Part shown: piece by piece, positions 43,908-56,790 of the stretch | Layout of the letters: each line of letters opens with the position of its first letter | Position numbering within the stretch: the stretch's first letter is position 1 | Assembly: GCA_008360975.2 (NCBI GenBank) | Contig: CM039211.1 | Span: forward strand, 65,252,565 to 65,316,564 | Direction: 5' to 3' | DNA from: Lichenostomus cassidix | Lineage: Eukaryota > Chordata > Aves > Passeriformes > Meliphagidae | DNA length: 64,000 nt | Program-made: the position numbers and the translations under genes | Notes under the pieces: generated by a model | Seen by the model: the letters and a program-made list of their open reading frames with translations, nothing else | Database searches by the model: none | What the model was told of the DNA's origin: nothing

Positions 43908-45635
43908 TCTTCTATTCCTATAAAGAGAAGCTCACCATTTTCTTTGTTGCTGTTACCTGCAGTCAGTTCAGCCAGAGACTGCAAGTCAAATAGAGCAGCT
44001 AACACCTCTGAGGGTAGACACAGGACCATGTGCAGTGTCTCAGTGGAGAAGCTGAACACTCATGGGGCACTAACCCTGGCATACAACTGCTGCCCGGAAC
44101 AGCCGCTCCTGTACTTCCTTACTGCTGAAGTACTTCTGGAGTACTCCTTACTCCACCTGTAACAGTTTCATCCTGTGCCAGCCTCATCTCCCTGTGCATG
44201 CACTGAGTTCCTTCTGGCTCAGTGTTTCCCTGGCTCTGCTTGGAAGGACAGCCTTGCTTCCCTCCCTGCCTGCCCTGTCCCTGGAAGGCACAAACACAGC
44301 TGAGTCCAGGCTGGAGCTGTTATCAATGTGATACAGGGTGTGAGTGGCAATGTCTCAGCACTGCCTTTAGTCACGGGGCTGTTTCTCCTCCCTCCCTGTG
44401 TTCTGGTGCTGAGCTGTGCTGGATCACAAGGCAGCACTGCTGGCTGCAAGACAGGGAAGCAGTGGCTGTTCCTGGCTCTCCCCAACACTACCTTGCAGTG
44501 TCAAACACACCTTTTCCTTATGTTGGATTTTGGCAGCTGCTCTGAAGCTGTTCAGGACAGAACCAGTCCAGGCAGCCAAAGGCTGCTATTTGCAGATCCT
44601 TCCTGGCTGAGCCCAGGGGCATTCTACTGGGCAGCCTTGGCCTCTTTTCCAGTGTTCTCCTTGGTTTACTCCAGTGCTGGGCCACTGGGAAGCCTGCCTT
44701 CTGGCTAGCACACAGAACCACTTCATGATCAAAATATTTCTAGGAACTCGTGCGCAGAGCTGAGACATGTATGAGGAACGCATGTCAGTAATTAAGTCCT
44801 TCAGTAACTCTTTCCTAGTTCCTGTGCCAAAGAGCGTGGTGCAAGCCCAGGGCTAAGATCCAGCTGCAGAACACTGTTTGCTCCTGTAGCCTGGCAGGGA
44901 TCATGCTGCACCAAGAGTTTGGTGAAAAGCTCTTCCCCAGCAGTTTTCCCAGTATCGCCTGGGTTTGCTGCAGGCACAGCTCACAAGTGACACTGAGGGG
45001 AACGACATGAGAGGAGGGTCAGGACAAATGCCTGCTAGGCCTGCATGGCACATCTGGTAAGCTTCCCCAGACTAGGGCAGATCAATCACAGATTTATTTC
45101 GCCCCTGTTGCAATCGGTGGGAAGTGGAATCACGATGTGTGCAGCCAGGAGCTTGGCACAGACCCAGGCAGCACACCTGTGCTGGCAGGTCAAGTTTCTT
45201 GCACATCTGTTATTTCTGCTCTGTGACAAGGCAGGAGGGAGCCAAGGGAAGAGAGGGTGAGAGCTGCTAGTCAGGGGAGGTTATGCAACATGGGAGGCAT
45301 TGGCATAATTTCTGCAAGGCTCTGGTTTGCAGAGTCATTAGCAAACAGTCAGTGCCCTGCCTACACACAAAGTCTAGCCAAGCTTCTGGAGAGCAGTGTG
45401 GCTGGTGTTGGACTGTCATGGACACAAATGTATGCCAGCAGTTGGGAAAAACTGAAAGCAGAGCTAGGAGTGCAATGGGCTGCTGAAGAATAAAATGCAG
45501 ATTTGATATGTCTATGGTGGTCTTTGCCTGTGTGCCACCAGCTCATGGCCAATCAGCATTGTGTGAAAGCTTAGGATTTATTTCATCTTCTCACTGATGA
45601 TGATCCGTCCTATAAAGATAAGCTGTGTGGGTCGT
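43908..45635. other. Intergenic DNA, nothing recognised
   Basis: Only short overlapping reading frames on both strands, without splice support or similarity that I recognise. No repeat family was identified by eye. Confidence 0.4.
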
Positions 45636-46012
45636 GATTGTTCAGTCTGGAAAAGAGGAGGGTCTGGGGAGACTTTATAGCATCTTCCAATACATAAATG
45701 GACTACAAGAGAGCTGGAGAAGGACATTTTACAAGTGGCTGTATTGGTAGAACAAGGAGCAATGTCTTCAAACTGACAGAGGGCAGGTTTAGATCAGATA
45801 TCAGGAGGAAATTATTTGCTCTGACGGTGGTTGAGATGCTGGAACAGGTTTCCCAGAGAGGGTCTAGATGCCCTATCCCCTGGAAGTGTTCAAGGCCAGA
45901 CTACATGGTTAACCTGGTCTAGTTGGAGGTGTCCCAGCCCATGGCAGGGAGTTGGAATGAGATGACCTTTAAAGTCTGTTCCAACCCCAGCCTTCCTGTG
46001 ACTCTATGATCC
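45636..46012 (+). mobile_element. CR1 LINE 3' fragment, plus sense
   Basis: TCAGTCTGGAAAAGAGGAGG, GGGGAGACTTTATAGCATC, CAGATATCAGGAGGAAATTA, CTGGAACAGGTTTCCCAGAG and the terminal GACTCTATGAT identify a CR1 3' end. Confidence 0.88.
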
Positions 46013-47567
46013 AATTATCCACTAAAGAGGAGCAGGTACACGAGCAGCCCTACCCCATTTCCTACATCAGCAGCTTTCCTTGTGGCCCTTGGAAAGTTAT
46101 GTCTCAAAAAAAAGCAAAGAATAAATCATGTAGGCCAGAGTGGGAAGACCTCTCATGATACATCATGTTATAATTCAGCTGGTGTATGATGAACTGCATG
46201 GGATGAGGATGCCCTCACAGGGAGGGCATCAGCCTGTGCTGGGTTGAGTGAGCCAAGACAGCACCCAGAACAGGGTTAGGCAGCCTGTGGATCCCCTGAG
46301 CACTGCACTTCATGCCCCATGGGATTTAAGCTGATCTCTGAGAGAAGGATAGCTGTGGAAAGCTGGGCACAGCCAACACACAGGAAGGTGGGAAGAGCAG
46401 CAAGAAGGATTTGCAATCCACAGCAGTGAGAACTGGAAGTGCTCCTCTGGGCATGAAGGCTTGGGAGGAATTTTACTTCATAACCTGAGCCTTCATAGTC
46501 ATCCTCCTCCACTCCATCTCTACAACTGGTGCTTCACAGCATCCTTTAGAGACTTTCCCTAACCTGCTTAAGTGTTTTCAAAGGGTTTTGTGCCCTTTTG
46601 TTACCTCCCTCTGTCCTTTACCTTTGAATGATCTTGGCTGCAGACTTTTTAGCCAATCACCTCAGGACTAAGACCTACTTCAGGTTAGTTAAGTTCTGTC
46701 CAAACTAAAACTCTGTCTTGCCTTTGGCCCTTGAGGTAACTAGCTAGCAACTCCCCATCAGGCTGGCTAAAACAAATTTTCACTCCTTCCATTCTTAACC
46801 TTTTTTGTTCTGCTTTTTCACAGTTCTGTTTTTTCTTCTCCTCTCCTCAGTCTGGCCATCATCTTTGGTGTACACTTGAGCTTTAGGAATGCAAACCTGA
46901 AACCCAAGCACCAGTATGGCACTTACACCCTTATCACAAAACTGGCAGCCTTCATGTTATTCGCTTTCTTCCTGGGCAACTTTATAGTGTATGTTGTCAT
47001 GTTTCCTTCCCCAAATGTATCTTAAAGACTTCTTTGGCCCTCATGCCGGACAAGGGCTACTCCACACGGCTCTCAGCCTCACTCCAGCTTGTGTCAAGTG
47101 GCCTTGTAGTGTTGTGACAGAATCTTTGAGGTACAGTCTTTCCTATCTTCTAGTTAACTTTATTGTCCATGCCAAGTGCTCATATGGTGTGACTTGGCTT
47201 TGCAGCAACATTTAGGAATGGCTACTCAACGAGGGCTTTGCATATCAGCTTGCTCCTCCTGGTGCCTTACAAGAGCATAGAAAATACTGTGGGATTTAGG
47301 GGACAAACTGACACCAGATTCTGGTTACAAGTATGGCCAGTGGGGTATGCTTGCAGCAGATGGAAGAGCAGTGTAGGCATAAGGTCATGCTCCCTCTGCC
47401 ACGTATTTTCAGCAATTCTCTGTTTAATCTTATTCTGACCAAAGTACCACTTTGTCTAGCAGTTCTTGCTGGGTTGCTCTTTTGTAAGAGCACCTGATTA
47501 TTTTTAATCCATTCTGGATCATTTTGTGTCCTAGAAATCCTAATTAATTAATTCCTCAGACTCAGAG
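46013..47567. other. Intergenic DNA with one exon-like open stretch
   Basis: No supported gene. At 46841-47025 a strong pyrimidine-rich acceptor is followed by an open frame with a hydrophobic segment before a stop. It is reported under findings as unproven. Confidence 0.4.
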
Positions 47568-47702
47568 AATCAGAGAATGGGCAAGGACAGAACAGACCAC
47601 TTTTAGTCCAACCTCCCTGCTCAAGCAGTGTCATCCTAGAGCCCATTGCAGAGGATTGAGTCCAGATGGTTCTTGAATATCCCCAGTGAGAGAGACTCCA
47701 CA
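47568..47702 (-). mobile_element. CR1 3' fragment, minus sense
   Basis: GAATCAGAGAATGGGCAAGG, AGTCCAACCTCCCTGCTCA and the TTGAATATCCCCAGTGAGAG segment followed by GACTCCACAATGC mark a CR1 3' end. Confidence 0.75.
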
Positions 47703-49159
47703 ATGCATAGTGACAAAGTACAAAGTACTTAAATGGGCTTAACCTGCTACGTCATTGCTTAATATGCTTTTGTTCCTATACTTTAAAACATAACAAGTAA
47801 TTATTTCGAAATTACCTTAGTCACTGCAAGTGGTTTTCAATACATCAATTTGTCTCCCTTGCCTGTCTTCTTTATCCTATGCATTTGATTTTCCCTTTCC
47901 TCTTTTTTTGCTTCTTTTTACTTCCACTGTACTTCCTCTGAGAAGGAACGGAGAAAACCTTTAACTGTCCCCCAGGCTGCTTTCCCAGCTGGGGATAACT
48001 GGTCTGAACTCTTTATGCAGAGCTTCTCCTTGTAAATTACACATTCCAACACTTTGTCATTTTATCACCTAGCTCTTCATTCTGAGATCTTGCTTGTTTT
48101 CACTTCACTGCATTCTTCAGCCTCACCATCAAACTCTTCCCCATCACTGCCCATACATAGACCATTTATGAATACATCAAAAATCTCAATCCCTAGAAGA
48201 TCCTGACAGGACACACTGGTTTGTTCCATTTAAAATACTGACCGTTTTCCATTCATTATCTTCTGCCTTGCTATTAACCATGGGAGTAAGTATGTTGTGG
48301 AGGAGAGTAATTAAGGACATTTGGTGTGGGATCTTGCTGAAAGTGTTTTGGGCATTCAGTAACACCCATCTGTCCAGCCACATCCATTAAACTGGGTTCC
48401 TCGCTGTTTTAAAGGGTGAGACATGATTTCTTCTGCTATGGCGGGACTGTTTCTTCCCCTTTAATCCCATTTCTCTATGTGCCTGTAGATGTTATTCCAT
48501 AGCACTCTGTTGGAATCCCTACAGAGCTATTGGTTAAATGCTGTTTATATAATTTACCCTTTGTGTTATCAATTTGGGTTTAAACATACCCTGCTAACTG
48601 CTTTCACTTGAAATGTCTGTCCCTGAAAAATGACGTGCAGGATAGGAATTTCTCTTCATTCCTTGCTGGTGTGGATTACTCATTATGTTTTTCTGCTGGG
48701 CTTCTACCTTCTCTGAATGGTCTTTCACACCTCTGTTATATTATTTATGGCACGCTTCCAGGGTGAAAATGTTTCTTTCATTTGGAATGATTTGGTGGTT
48801 TGGATTTTTGGGTTTGGGGTTTTTTCTGGGTTTTTTTGGTTTTTTTTAGTTTTTCAGCTTATCATTCTAACAGACTCTCTTATGGTTTTCCATTTAATTT
48901 GCTGTGGTTACTCTTCTTCAGAGAATTGCTGGAGGTGTTGAAATATTCTCAAAAGAGTGAGTTGTCTCTTCTGATACTTCTCATTTTCCCTTTTGCACAC
49001 TAATTTCATTTTCCACAATTTGGCATTTCCTGGAAACTCATTAGAAAATCCCATCCTGTCAGCCACCATTTCCCCCTGCAGCCAGCTTTAAAAAACACTT
49101 CAGATTTCAGCAGTTTCACGTTGACCTCTTTCAGAGGCCCTTTGGAGGAGTTTGGAACG
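47703..49159. other. Intergenic DNA, nothing recognised
   Basis: AT-rich and pyrimidine-rich sequence with a GGTTTTTT-type T-rich tract near 48810-48860. No exon, RNA gene or mobile element is supported. Confidence 0.4.
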
Positions 49160-49425
49160 TGGAAATCTTTTTACAAGGGCATGTAGTGATAGGACAAGGG
49201 GAAATGGCCTTTGGAGAAAAGAGCATAAATTTAGACTAGGTATTAGGAAGAAATTCTTCCCTGTGAGGGTGGTGAGGCCGTGGCACAGGTGGCCCAGAGA
49301 AGCTGTGGATGCCCCATCCCTGGCAGTGCTCAGGGCAGGGCTGGGTGGGGCTTCGTGCAACCTGGCAGAGTGGAAAGTGTCCCTGACCATGGCAAGGGGT
49401 TGGAAATAGATGATCTTAAGGTCTG
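49160..49425 (+). mobile_element. CR1 LINE 3' fragment, plus sense
   Basis: AGTGATAGGACAAGGGGAAA, AGACTAGGTATTAGGAAGAA, TTCTTCCCTGTGAGGGTGG and GGTGGCCCAGAGAAGCTGTG are CR1 signatures. The end is AGATGATCTTAAGGTC. Confidence 0.9.
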
Positions 49426-49969
49426 CATCTTGGGAATGCTGCATGTTTGCAGCAGAATCTCTGGAGGAAGTACAGTGCTTGTTTCTGAGGCTCACATCTG
49501 CTCTGGCCAGGGCAGGCCAGTCTAAAAGATTTTCAGCCTGTGTTTTGGTCTGTGCATGGAATTTGCTTACTGTGTCTGGTGTCAGCTCCTTGTACCACAG
49601 GTTCTGGCAGCTGACAGCCAGGGGAACCCCCAGTGTACCACAGATTTTGTTCCCAAAGCTGTGCTTGGCTTCCAGTCAAGTAAAAACATTTGGCAAATTA
49701 GGATGTTGGAAAATTAGTAAGAAACACCACATTGTCAGGAGACCTGGGAGAGAGTTTCAAAGTGTTTCTCCTGCTGCTTTTGTGCTTTGGAGGTGTCTGC
49801 CAGCAACTGAGCCCTGCTGTGGCTGGTCTGGCAGGCATCAGCTCAGCTGCTCAGTCCCTGCCAGAGACATCGTCTCACCAAATATTGGCTGGAATGACAG
49901 CAGCAGCACAGCTGAGAGCCTGCTGAGCTGAGACTGCACCAGCCTCCCCACACTGCATGCTCTGTGCTA

Positions 49970-49995
49970 GGAGGAGAGGAGAGGAGAGGAGAGGG
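49970..49995 (+). repeat. (GGAGA)n pentamer repeat
   Basis: About four to five GGAGA units in an uninterrupted purine run. Confidence 0.85.
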
Positions 49996-51513
49996 ACAGT
50001 CACAGGTACTCCAGAAGCTCTGCACAGCCCAGGGAAAATGTGGCTGTAAGGGAGAGCTAGTGTCTTTGTATGCCTACAAGTTTGCTGTTATCCTGGATGA
50101 AGACTGAGGGGGAACAGACTGCAATCCTGGTGAGTTAGGCAATGGAAATTATTTGCCAGCGCAAGACACAGAAATGCTTCTGTAGAAGCCAGCCTGGATC
50201 CAGCATGGTCACTGCTGATCCACAGCTCAATATTCCTAACACAGACCATTCCCTCAGAGCTGGTTGAAGGTGCCCACTGTGCTCACTGATGTTGGAGCTG
50301 GGGCAGGGGGTTGTTATCACGGGTGCTGCTCCAGCTCCAAGCCAGCTCTGCACCACACTGCTCACATCAGCCATGAGCTGCCTCTGTGTCTTCACATCCA
50401 CAGCAAGGTTAATTTACAAACTGTCCTCAAACAAGGGAGAGTTGGAGTTTCACAGGGGACTTTGTATTTGAGATAGGGCTGAAAAAAACATAACCCTGTG
50501 CTCTAGCCAGCAACATACAGCAACACTTGCCTTTAGCTTTCAACTACAGTTCTCTTCTGGTTTCACCAAAATTTAGGTGCACCTGCTCTAGTTCTCAGTA
50601 GCTAAACTCAGGACTTCCATCTCTAGTTCCACTTCTCCATAACTAAATTTTCCATAACCTGTCTCAGAGAAAGAAGAAAGGGAGCTTCTCCAGAATCATC
50701 GGATTTCTTTGAGGGAGCTTCACAGGACACAGGGAGTGGCATGTTTGTGCTGAGGGCTCCAAGAAGAGATGCCATTTTTCCTCAAGAACAGTGCGATCAG
50801 CCTGTCTAGCACACGCTTGCTCTAAATCTGGGTAGCTCCTGCAACCTGCTGCAAACACAGGCCATTATTCTGGTTCTGGGGTGAAGAAAGCCTGGCTGCT
50901 TTTCAGCCAGCTGGCTAATGGCTGGGGCAGGGAATGGCGCTGCTAACACTGCATCAAAGGCTTAATGAATTCCAAAATCATGTGCTCCACGTGACAGCAC
51001 TAATGCTTCCCTTCAGCAGCTCATTTGGGATTTGGTTAAAAACACATTTGTCTGACAAGTTCCCAGAGCTCGTTACTGCTCTTTTGATCCTGTTATCCCC
51101 TCGTGGTCCTGCTGCAGCAGAGTGAGAGGTGGAGGCTGAGTTTCCACAGGGCTGGGCCCTCCATGGGCCCCACAGCAGTCCCCAGGCATTAGCCTTGCCA
51201 TGGGCATCAGAGCAAGGAGAGCAGCACATCAAATCACAGGGGACATGGAACTCCAGACTCTGTGGTGGGGGTTCCTCCTTTTTTGCTGGGTTTTGCCAAG
51301 TACAGCATTTCTCAGACACTTTTTTTTGGTCTGTAGAAGATACAGTTTGAGAAAGAGGTTGCTTTGCAGTTTAATAATAAATGGCCCAGGTTCCCCTGCA
51401 GCATGTGTGGATGACTTTGCAGTTCTCCAGGTTTTGTAATGAACACTTGATGTTTGCTGCCTGCACTGGTCAAACTCGGTGTGATGTGAAGCTTTTCTAC
51501 TTCCTCTTCTCAT

Positions 51514-51535
51514 ACATATACATATATGTATATGT
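51514..51535. repeat. 22-bp perfect AT-rich palindrome
   Basis: ACATATACATA is followed at once by its reverse complement TATGTATATGT. Alternating purine-pyrimidine sequence of this kind is common in microsatellite-like DNA. Confidence 0.85.
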
Positions 51536-52995
51536 TTTTAAAAAATATATAGTTCTGTGTTCTTTCAAAATTTCAGTGGTTAACATCTTGGTTCAACATT
51601 ATCTTCCCACCGGTTCACTTCACACTGGCTTAATATACTCTGTGAATTGTCAATTTGTACTTGAATGAGTCCTCCCCTGCCTCTCTCAACCCAAAACTGC
51701 CCACTTGCTCTTCTTTTACCTCCTTTATGTAAACTCTATCCCTTTCTGTAGGGACTGCTGCCCAAGGAGATGACTGATCTAGTCAGACTTGAGTAGGAGA
51801 GGAGAATCTACTGTTTGCAGAGAGCTTTTCTTCGGTAGCTGGGTACTGTTTTACTCGAGAATTTCTAGCATGAACTTTGACTTGGCAGAGTCATATCTAT
51901 GTCATCCTCATAGGAGGTGAAACAGCTTCTTGGAAGGAACAACGTCAGTCCAGATCAAACACAAAGAATCTTCATTGCTCTTGAGTCCTTATAACATCCA
52001 TCAGCAACAGGAGTAAAATGGCACTGGGAAGTTTTTCTGTAGGAAGAGGAAGATAAATTGGGGCATTAAGTCACAGCCCTGTGATTGTCTGACTTAATGA
52101 TTCTTAATTTGTTGTTGCTAAGTGTTTTGCTGATCCTTTTTCCCCTTTATGAAAATGGGATCTTATGTGTCAGACAAATAATATGCTGCAAGACTGTGGG
52201 ATGAGGAAATTATCCATGGCTGATGGAACTAAGACTGTATTCTCTGCATTCCTGCTGTAATTATACCTGTTAGAGAAGAGTCTCTGCGTAACAAGAAGGT
52301 CTAATTAAACTGCAACCAGGAAAGAACTTGTCGGTTCATGGTGTACTAGGTCCGTAAGACACCACAGGATCACCTGGCCAGAAGTCTGTGGTGGCCCAGG
52401 GGAAGGCTTTCAAGCAGTCCTCACATCATGCAAGGCCTCCTTCCAGCAAGACTCTGGGAGTGTGTTGGCTTTGCTACTAACACTTGGCTTATCCCACCTC
52501 ATTTTCTGTCTTCTTCTGACAAGGCAGTCCACTTGAGATTTTGGTGGTGCATCAGCCTCTGCTAAGTGTCCTGGGCCACTTCCTCACACAGAGACACTCT
52601 CCTTTCCTGGTGGCTGTGGCCTGTCCTGAGATCACTTGAGCAGCAGTGGTTGCTCCTTCCTGCACCCTGTGGAACATCTGCCCTCCTCCTGCTCCCTGGG
52701 CAGCTGAGTTCCTACCAGCAGTGCCTGCCTGCTGGTACCATTCAGGCATCTCTCTCCTGGGAGCTCACTGCTACCAGGACCTGCACAGACTTGAGGCCTG
52801 GCTGCTTTGGGCTTTTCCACTTTCCTGGCGGGTCAGGGCAGATGGACACTGGTGTCATGCAGAGCTAGGGGCTTTCTCATGCTGCCTCTGACTCCCTTGG
52901 TCTTGCCCTCCTGCCCGAGGCAGCAGTGATGGCTGCACTACATGCTGTGTTGCAGCATGCTCTGAGCCCAACCCACATCATGTCAGCAGGAGCTC

Positions 52996-53285
52996 ATAGA
53001 ATCACTCAATAGTTTAAGCTGAAAAGGACATAATCAAGGCCACCTCTGCCATGGGCAGGGATGCCTTCTGCTAGACCAGGTTGCTCAAATCCCCATCCAG
53101 CTTGGCCTTGAACACTGCCAGGGGTGTGGCAGCCACAATGTCTCTGGGTGACCTGTGCCACAGCCTCACCACCCTCATTATTAATAACTTTTTCCTTGTA
53201 TCTAATTTGTATTGATAGTTTTTCAGTTTAACACCCCTGCCCCCTGCTCTATTGCAACAGGCCCTGCTAAAAGATTTCACCCTAT
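52996..53285 (-). mobile_element. CR1 LINE 3' fragment, minus sense
   Basis: CATAGAATCACTCAATAG, TGCCATGGGCAGGGATGCCT, TAGACCAGGTTGCTCAAAT, TTGGCCTTGAACACTGCCAG and GACCTGTGCCACAGCCTCAC are typical CR1 3' sequence in reverse. Confidence 0.92.
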
Positions 53286-54759
53286 CAGATCCAGCAGTCC
53301 CTCTAGCAGTGACAAATGATCCCAGGAGAGCCTGGTGCCTTCTGTTAGCTTCTGAGCCAAGGGTTGCCTGGTTTGGAGCACGTCGGCAGCAAAACTGATG
53401 CTAAAAAAAGCCCTAAGAGGTTATGAAGAGTTTCAGGCAAGAAAGTACTGGAAGAATACTGTGCAGAAAGCTGCGTGGGGTCAGGTCCTCAGCTGCTAGT
53501 CGAGCATCTTGGGAACACTCCTGCTGCATTTTGCTGCCTGCATCATCTTCCTCAGGCATCACACGTGTCAGGAGAAAATGTGACTGAAGAGGAGATTCAG
53601 GAACAGCTGGGTCAAAGACCTGCAATTGCATTGGTGAGCTGTTGGGGCTGTAGAAAGATTTGTTAGGGAATCCTCTAAGAGGAAAAAATTATAGTTGTAA
53701 CACCACTGTGGAGTGCAGGTAAGTGTTCCCAAACAGAGCTACTTGGCACTGAGACACCCCAACGCCCTCAGGCTCCAGGAGTGCTTCCTGCAACTCAGGG
53801 TCAGTGCTGCTGAGTTACACCCCTTCTGCCTTGTGCCATTGCCAGCCAAAAGGCACGGATTAGGGTAGTGAAGGAAGCTGGTGCACGTGATCCCAAGGCC
53901 CTGCCAAGAAACCCAGGGAACAAAATTATTTTGCCAGCGCACCTCGTTCAGGCAATGTTCCCCTCATATATCAGAACTAAATGCAGAGCTTAAGCTCAGG
54001 AAAACCAAGACAGGAGCACACAGGGAGAGTCAGAACTAGCTTTGGAAAAACAGCTGTTAAGTAATAGATGCTGTGGTGAATTGAGACATCCTTGCCTCCT
54101 TTTCACAGTGTTCTCCCAGGAGTCATCAGCACCATCCCCCTCGCATGGCTGTGAGTAGGAGTGACACAAGGCTCACACATGTCCCCACTGCCTCACACCC
54201 GTGTCCTGCTCCAGCTGTTATCCAAATTCTGGGCAGCCCCTTCTCCCTCTTTGAGGAAGGACAACTGGCAGCAGTTGTGTAAGGGCCTCCCCAGGACCTG
54301 GCAGCAGCACATTTCTATAGGCTTTCCCCAGGCTCTTCGCCATCTCCGCTCAGACTGTGCTGCAGATCACGTCCACCCCAACACCCCGCTGGCAGAGCTA
54401 TCTGTGGGTTTTATCGCCCAACAATGCGTGCAATGTTATTGTGCTAAAAGGAAAACAAAGCCTAATCCATTTTAAATTAAAACAGTGCCCCAGTGTCATG
54501 CAACTGATGCAGACACGGTCTGCCGGCTCCCCAAGGGCTTCACCCAAGAGGTGCTGGGCTGCTCACTCTGCTCCCAGAAGACATCAGTCACAGCCTTCAG
54601 GCTGGGGGGGCTGCTTTTCCCAGGCCCCTCTGGTCTGAAGCCTCTGGGCTCCCCTGTCTCCTAAAATGCTGTGTCACTTAGAAGTGGAGCATTGCCATGT
54701 ATAGGAATTCAGCAGCAGACAGAAAACAGGGAAGACAGAACTGGGATCTTCCTGTGGAA
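53286..54759. other. Intergenic DNA, nothing recognised
   Basis: Only short chance reading frames; no splice-supported exon or recognisable element. Confidence 0.4.
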
Positions 54760-55040
54760 GGAAAGGTTGATAAGACAAGAGGAAATGGCTTCAAGTTGCA
54801 CTATGGAAGGTTTAGATTGGATTTTGGAAAAAAATTTCTTTATTGAAAGGGTGGTCAAGCATTGGAAAAGAATGCCCAGGGTAGTAGTGGAATCACTGTC
54901 CCCAGAAGTGTGGAAAAAACATGTAGATATTGGCCCTTCAGAAGTGATTCAGTGGTGGATCCATCAGTGTTAGGTTAATAGCTAGACTCAATGATCTTAA
55001 AACTCTTTTCCAGCCTAAATAATTTTATGATTCTGTAGTC
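54760..55040 (+). mobile_element. Diverged CR1 3' fragment, plus sense
   Basis: GATAAGACAAGAGGAAATGG, CAAGCATTGGAAAAGAATGC, CTCAATGATCTTAAAACTC and the terminal TTTTATGATTCTGTAG show a CR1 3' end. It is more diverged than most copies here. Confidence 0.8.
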
Positions 55041-56681
55041 CCGTAAGGCTACAATAGAGGCTTTGCCAGGTCTCACTTGGGGTTTATAAAGTCTCAAATG
55101 GACTGAACAGGGGATGAGCATGGATATGGTGTTCACAAAGCGGGGAACTGGTCCTTTCAGCCCAAGAGACCATTTTTTGGCTATACTGCTCCTGTTCCAA
55201 GAAATTCGTTTCTGTGAAGGTCCCTCACAGCTGTGTTTTTCACCCAGCAGCACCAGACTCTTCTCAGGAGGCAGTGCTGGCCCTGGGGATGCTGCCCAGC
55301 CAGAGCTGTTACCCAGCCCTTCTCCATGGTGATTTTGTTTCCAGCTGATGTGTGCATGGACACTGATGTACAGAGCAGACCCATGATGCCCACACTGGGT
55401 TGCATGGTAGAAAGCAATGCTTTGTGGTTGTGACAAGCAGCCTCACCTCCACATTCTCTTCATCCTTGGGTCTGGCAAGATGAACCAAGTTTCATCCCAT
55501 TGTGATGAGGGACATGCTGCACCCTGCTGTGCAGGGCTGTTTGGCTTGTTTGGTATATAGGTCTTTGATGTTTGCACTATTGTGCAGCTGTCACGGGTGT
55601 GAGCTTCGCTCTGTAGGCATCACGTGGCAGCAAGTCTTGCCAGCAGGAGCTCTGCCTGCATGTCCCTTCTGAGATCCCTGCCTGTCCCTCTTCTGCTGCT
55701 TGTCACATCTAGGAGAGCCTGGTCCCTGTGTATGGCTGCACAAGTTAAGGGCTGGCACCTGCTGAGGAGACTTAAGACCTATTAGCTTTTCATAAGCCAA
55801 GTGGCCATGAGTAAAACCCCTTTTGTTTGTGTGCTGAATCTCTCTACCCCTGACCAGTGCCCTTCTGTGAAAGGTGCAGCCCCTGCTCCGTGGTTGTGTG
55901 TGCAGCTGTCACCAAGGCACAGAAAGGTGCTGGCAGGCTGCAGCGTCCCCAGGGGATGATCTGGGCTGTGCCAGGCTGTACTGCCTTGGAGGGGTCTCTT
56001 CGGCATATGTTGGAGCTTCATGATTTCTGTGTGTCTTTTTGGCTCTCCCCTCCTGTGTCACAACCCTGCAGTCGTCATTTGTGATTCTGACTTCCTTTTC
56101 TTTAGACTATTTTGTCATCTCTGATGAGGATGGTTCTTAAGAACAGAAGTGAAAGAGTGCACTGATCTCTCTTGACCCCGGGATACCCTGACCTGCTACG
56201 TGTTAAAGAGACAATTTGCTGTCCGTGGGCTTCCACACAGGCAGAACCAGAGATGCTCAGGGCATGTGAGCTCCACAGCTCAGCTTCTGAAGATGTTTGG
56301 CATCAGTGCTGTTCTCTCCCATTGCTAAACAACCTGTTGGAATGGCTGTCAGGGGTTCTGCAGAAACTGGCTCTGGCTGGGGGTAATCTTTGGTTTGGAG
56401 GTTGATACAAGGACCCTCTAGCAAAATCCAGGCTGTCCTCAAAGACTGGCAAAGTGAGGATTTACTTTGAAGCCTGAGTGACCTTGATTGTTTCAAAGTC
56501 ATGGCACGTGAAAGCCAAACATGAGGGTGGGGAGAAAGGCAGGGTTAGGAAATAAAGGGTTTTTCCATGGAAATCCAGATGTTAGAAAATAGAATTGAGT
56601 ACAAAGCAGAATGGTATGAATTCCTATCAGTATACTGTGCCAGAAGGAGCTAATGCCTTTCCAGACAAGGATAAATTACAA
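55041..56681. other. Intergenic DNA, nothing recognised
   Basis: GC content is moderate. Several short frames exist on both strands, none with splice sites or similarity that I recognise. Confidence 0.4.
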
Positions 56682-56790
56682 TGAATCACAAAATGGTTTC
56701 GATTGGAAGGGACCTCAAAGATCATCTTGTTCCAATCTTCCTGCCCTGGGCAAGAACATCTTCCAGCCTGGATCTTGGATTAACATGTGG
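56682..56790 (-). mobile_element. CR1 3' fragment, minus sense
   Basis: GAATCACAAAATGGTTTCG, ATTGGAAGGGACCTCAAAG and ATCATCTTGTTCCAATC match a CR1 3' end. Only the terminal part remains. Confidence 0.8.

Larger units (their letters stand above)
49426..52995. other. Intergenic DNA, no gene seen
   Basis: A 3.6-kb stretch without a supported exon on either strand. It contains a short (GGAGA)n tract at 49970-49995 and an AT palindrome at 51514-51535. Confidence 0.4.

Noticed and set aside
49152..49409. Reading frame in 49152-49409
   Set aside because: It is CR1 3' sequence in plus sense, not a host protein.
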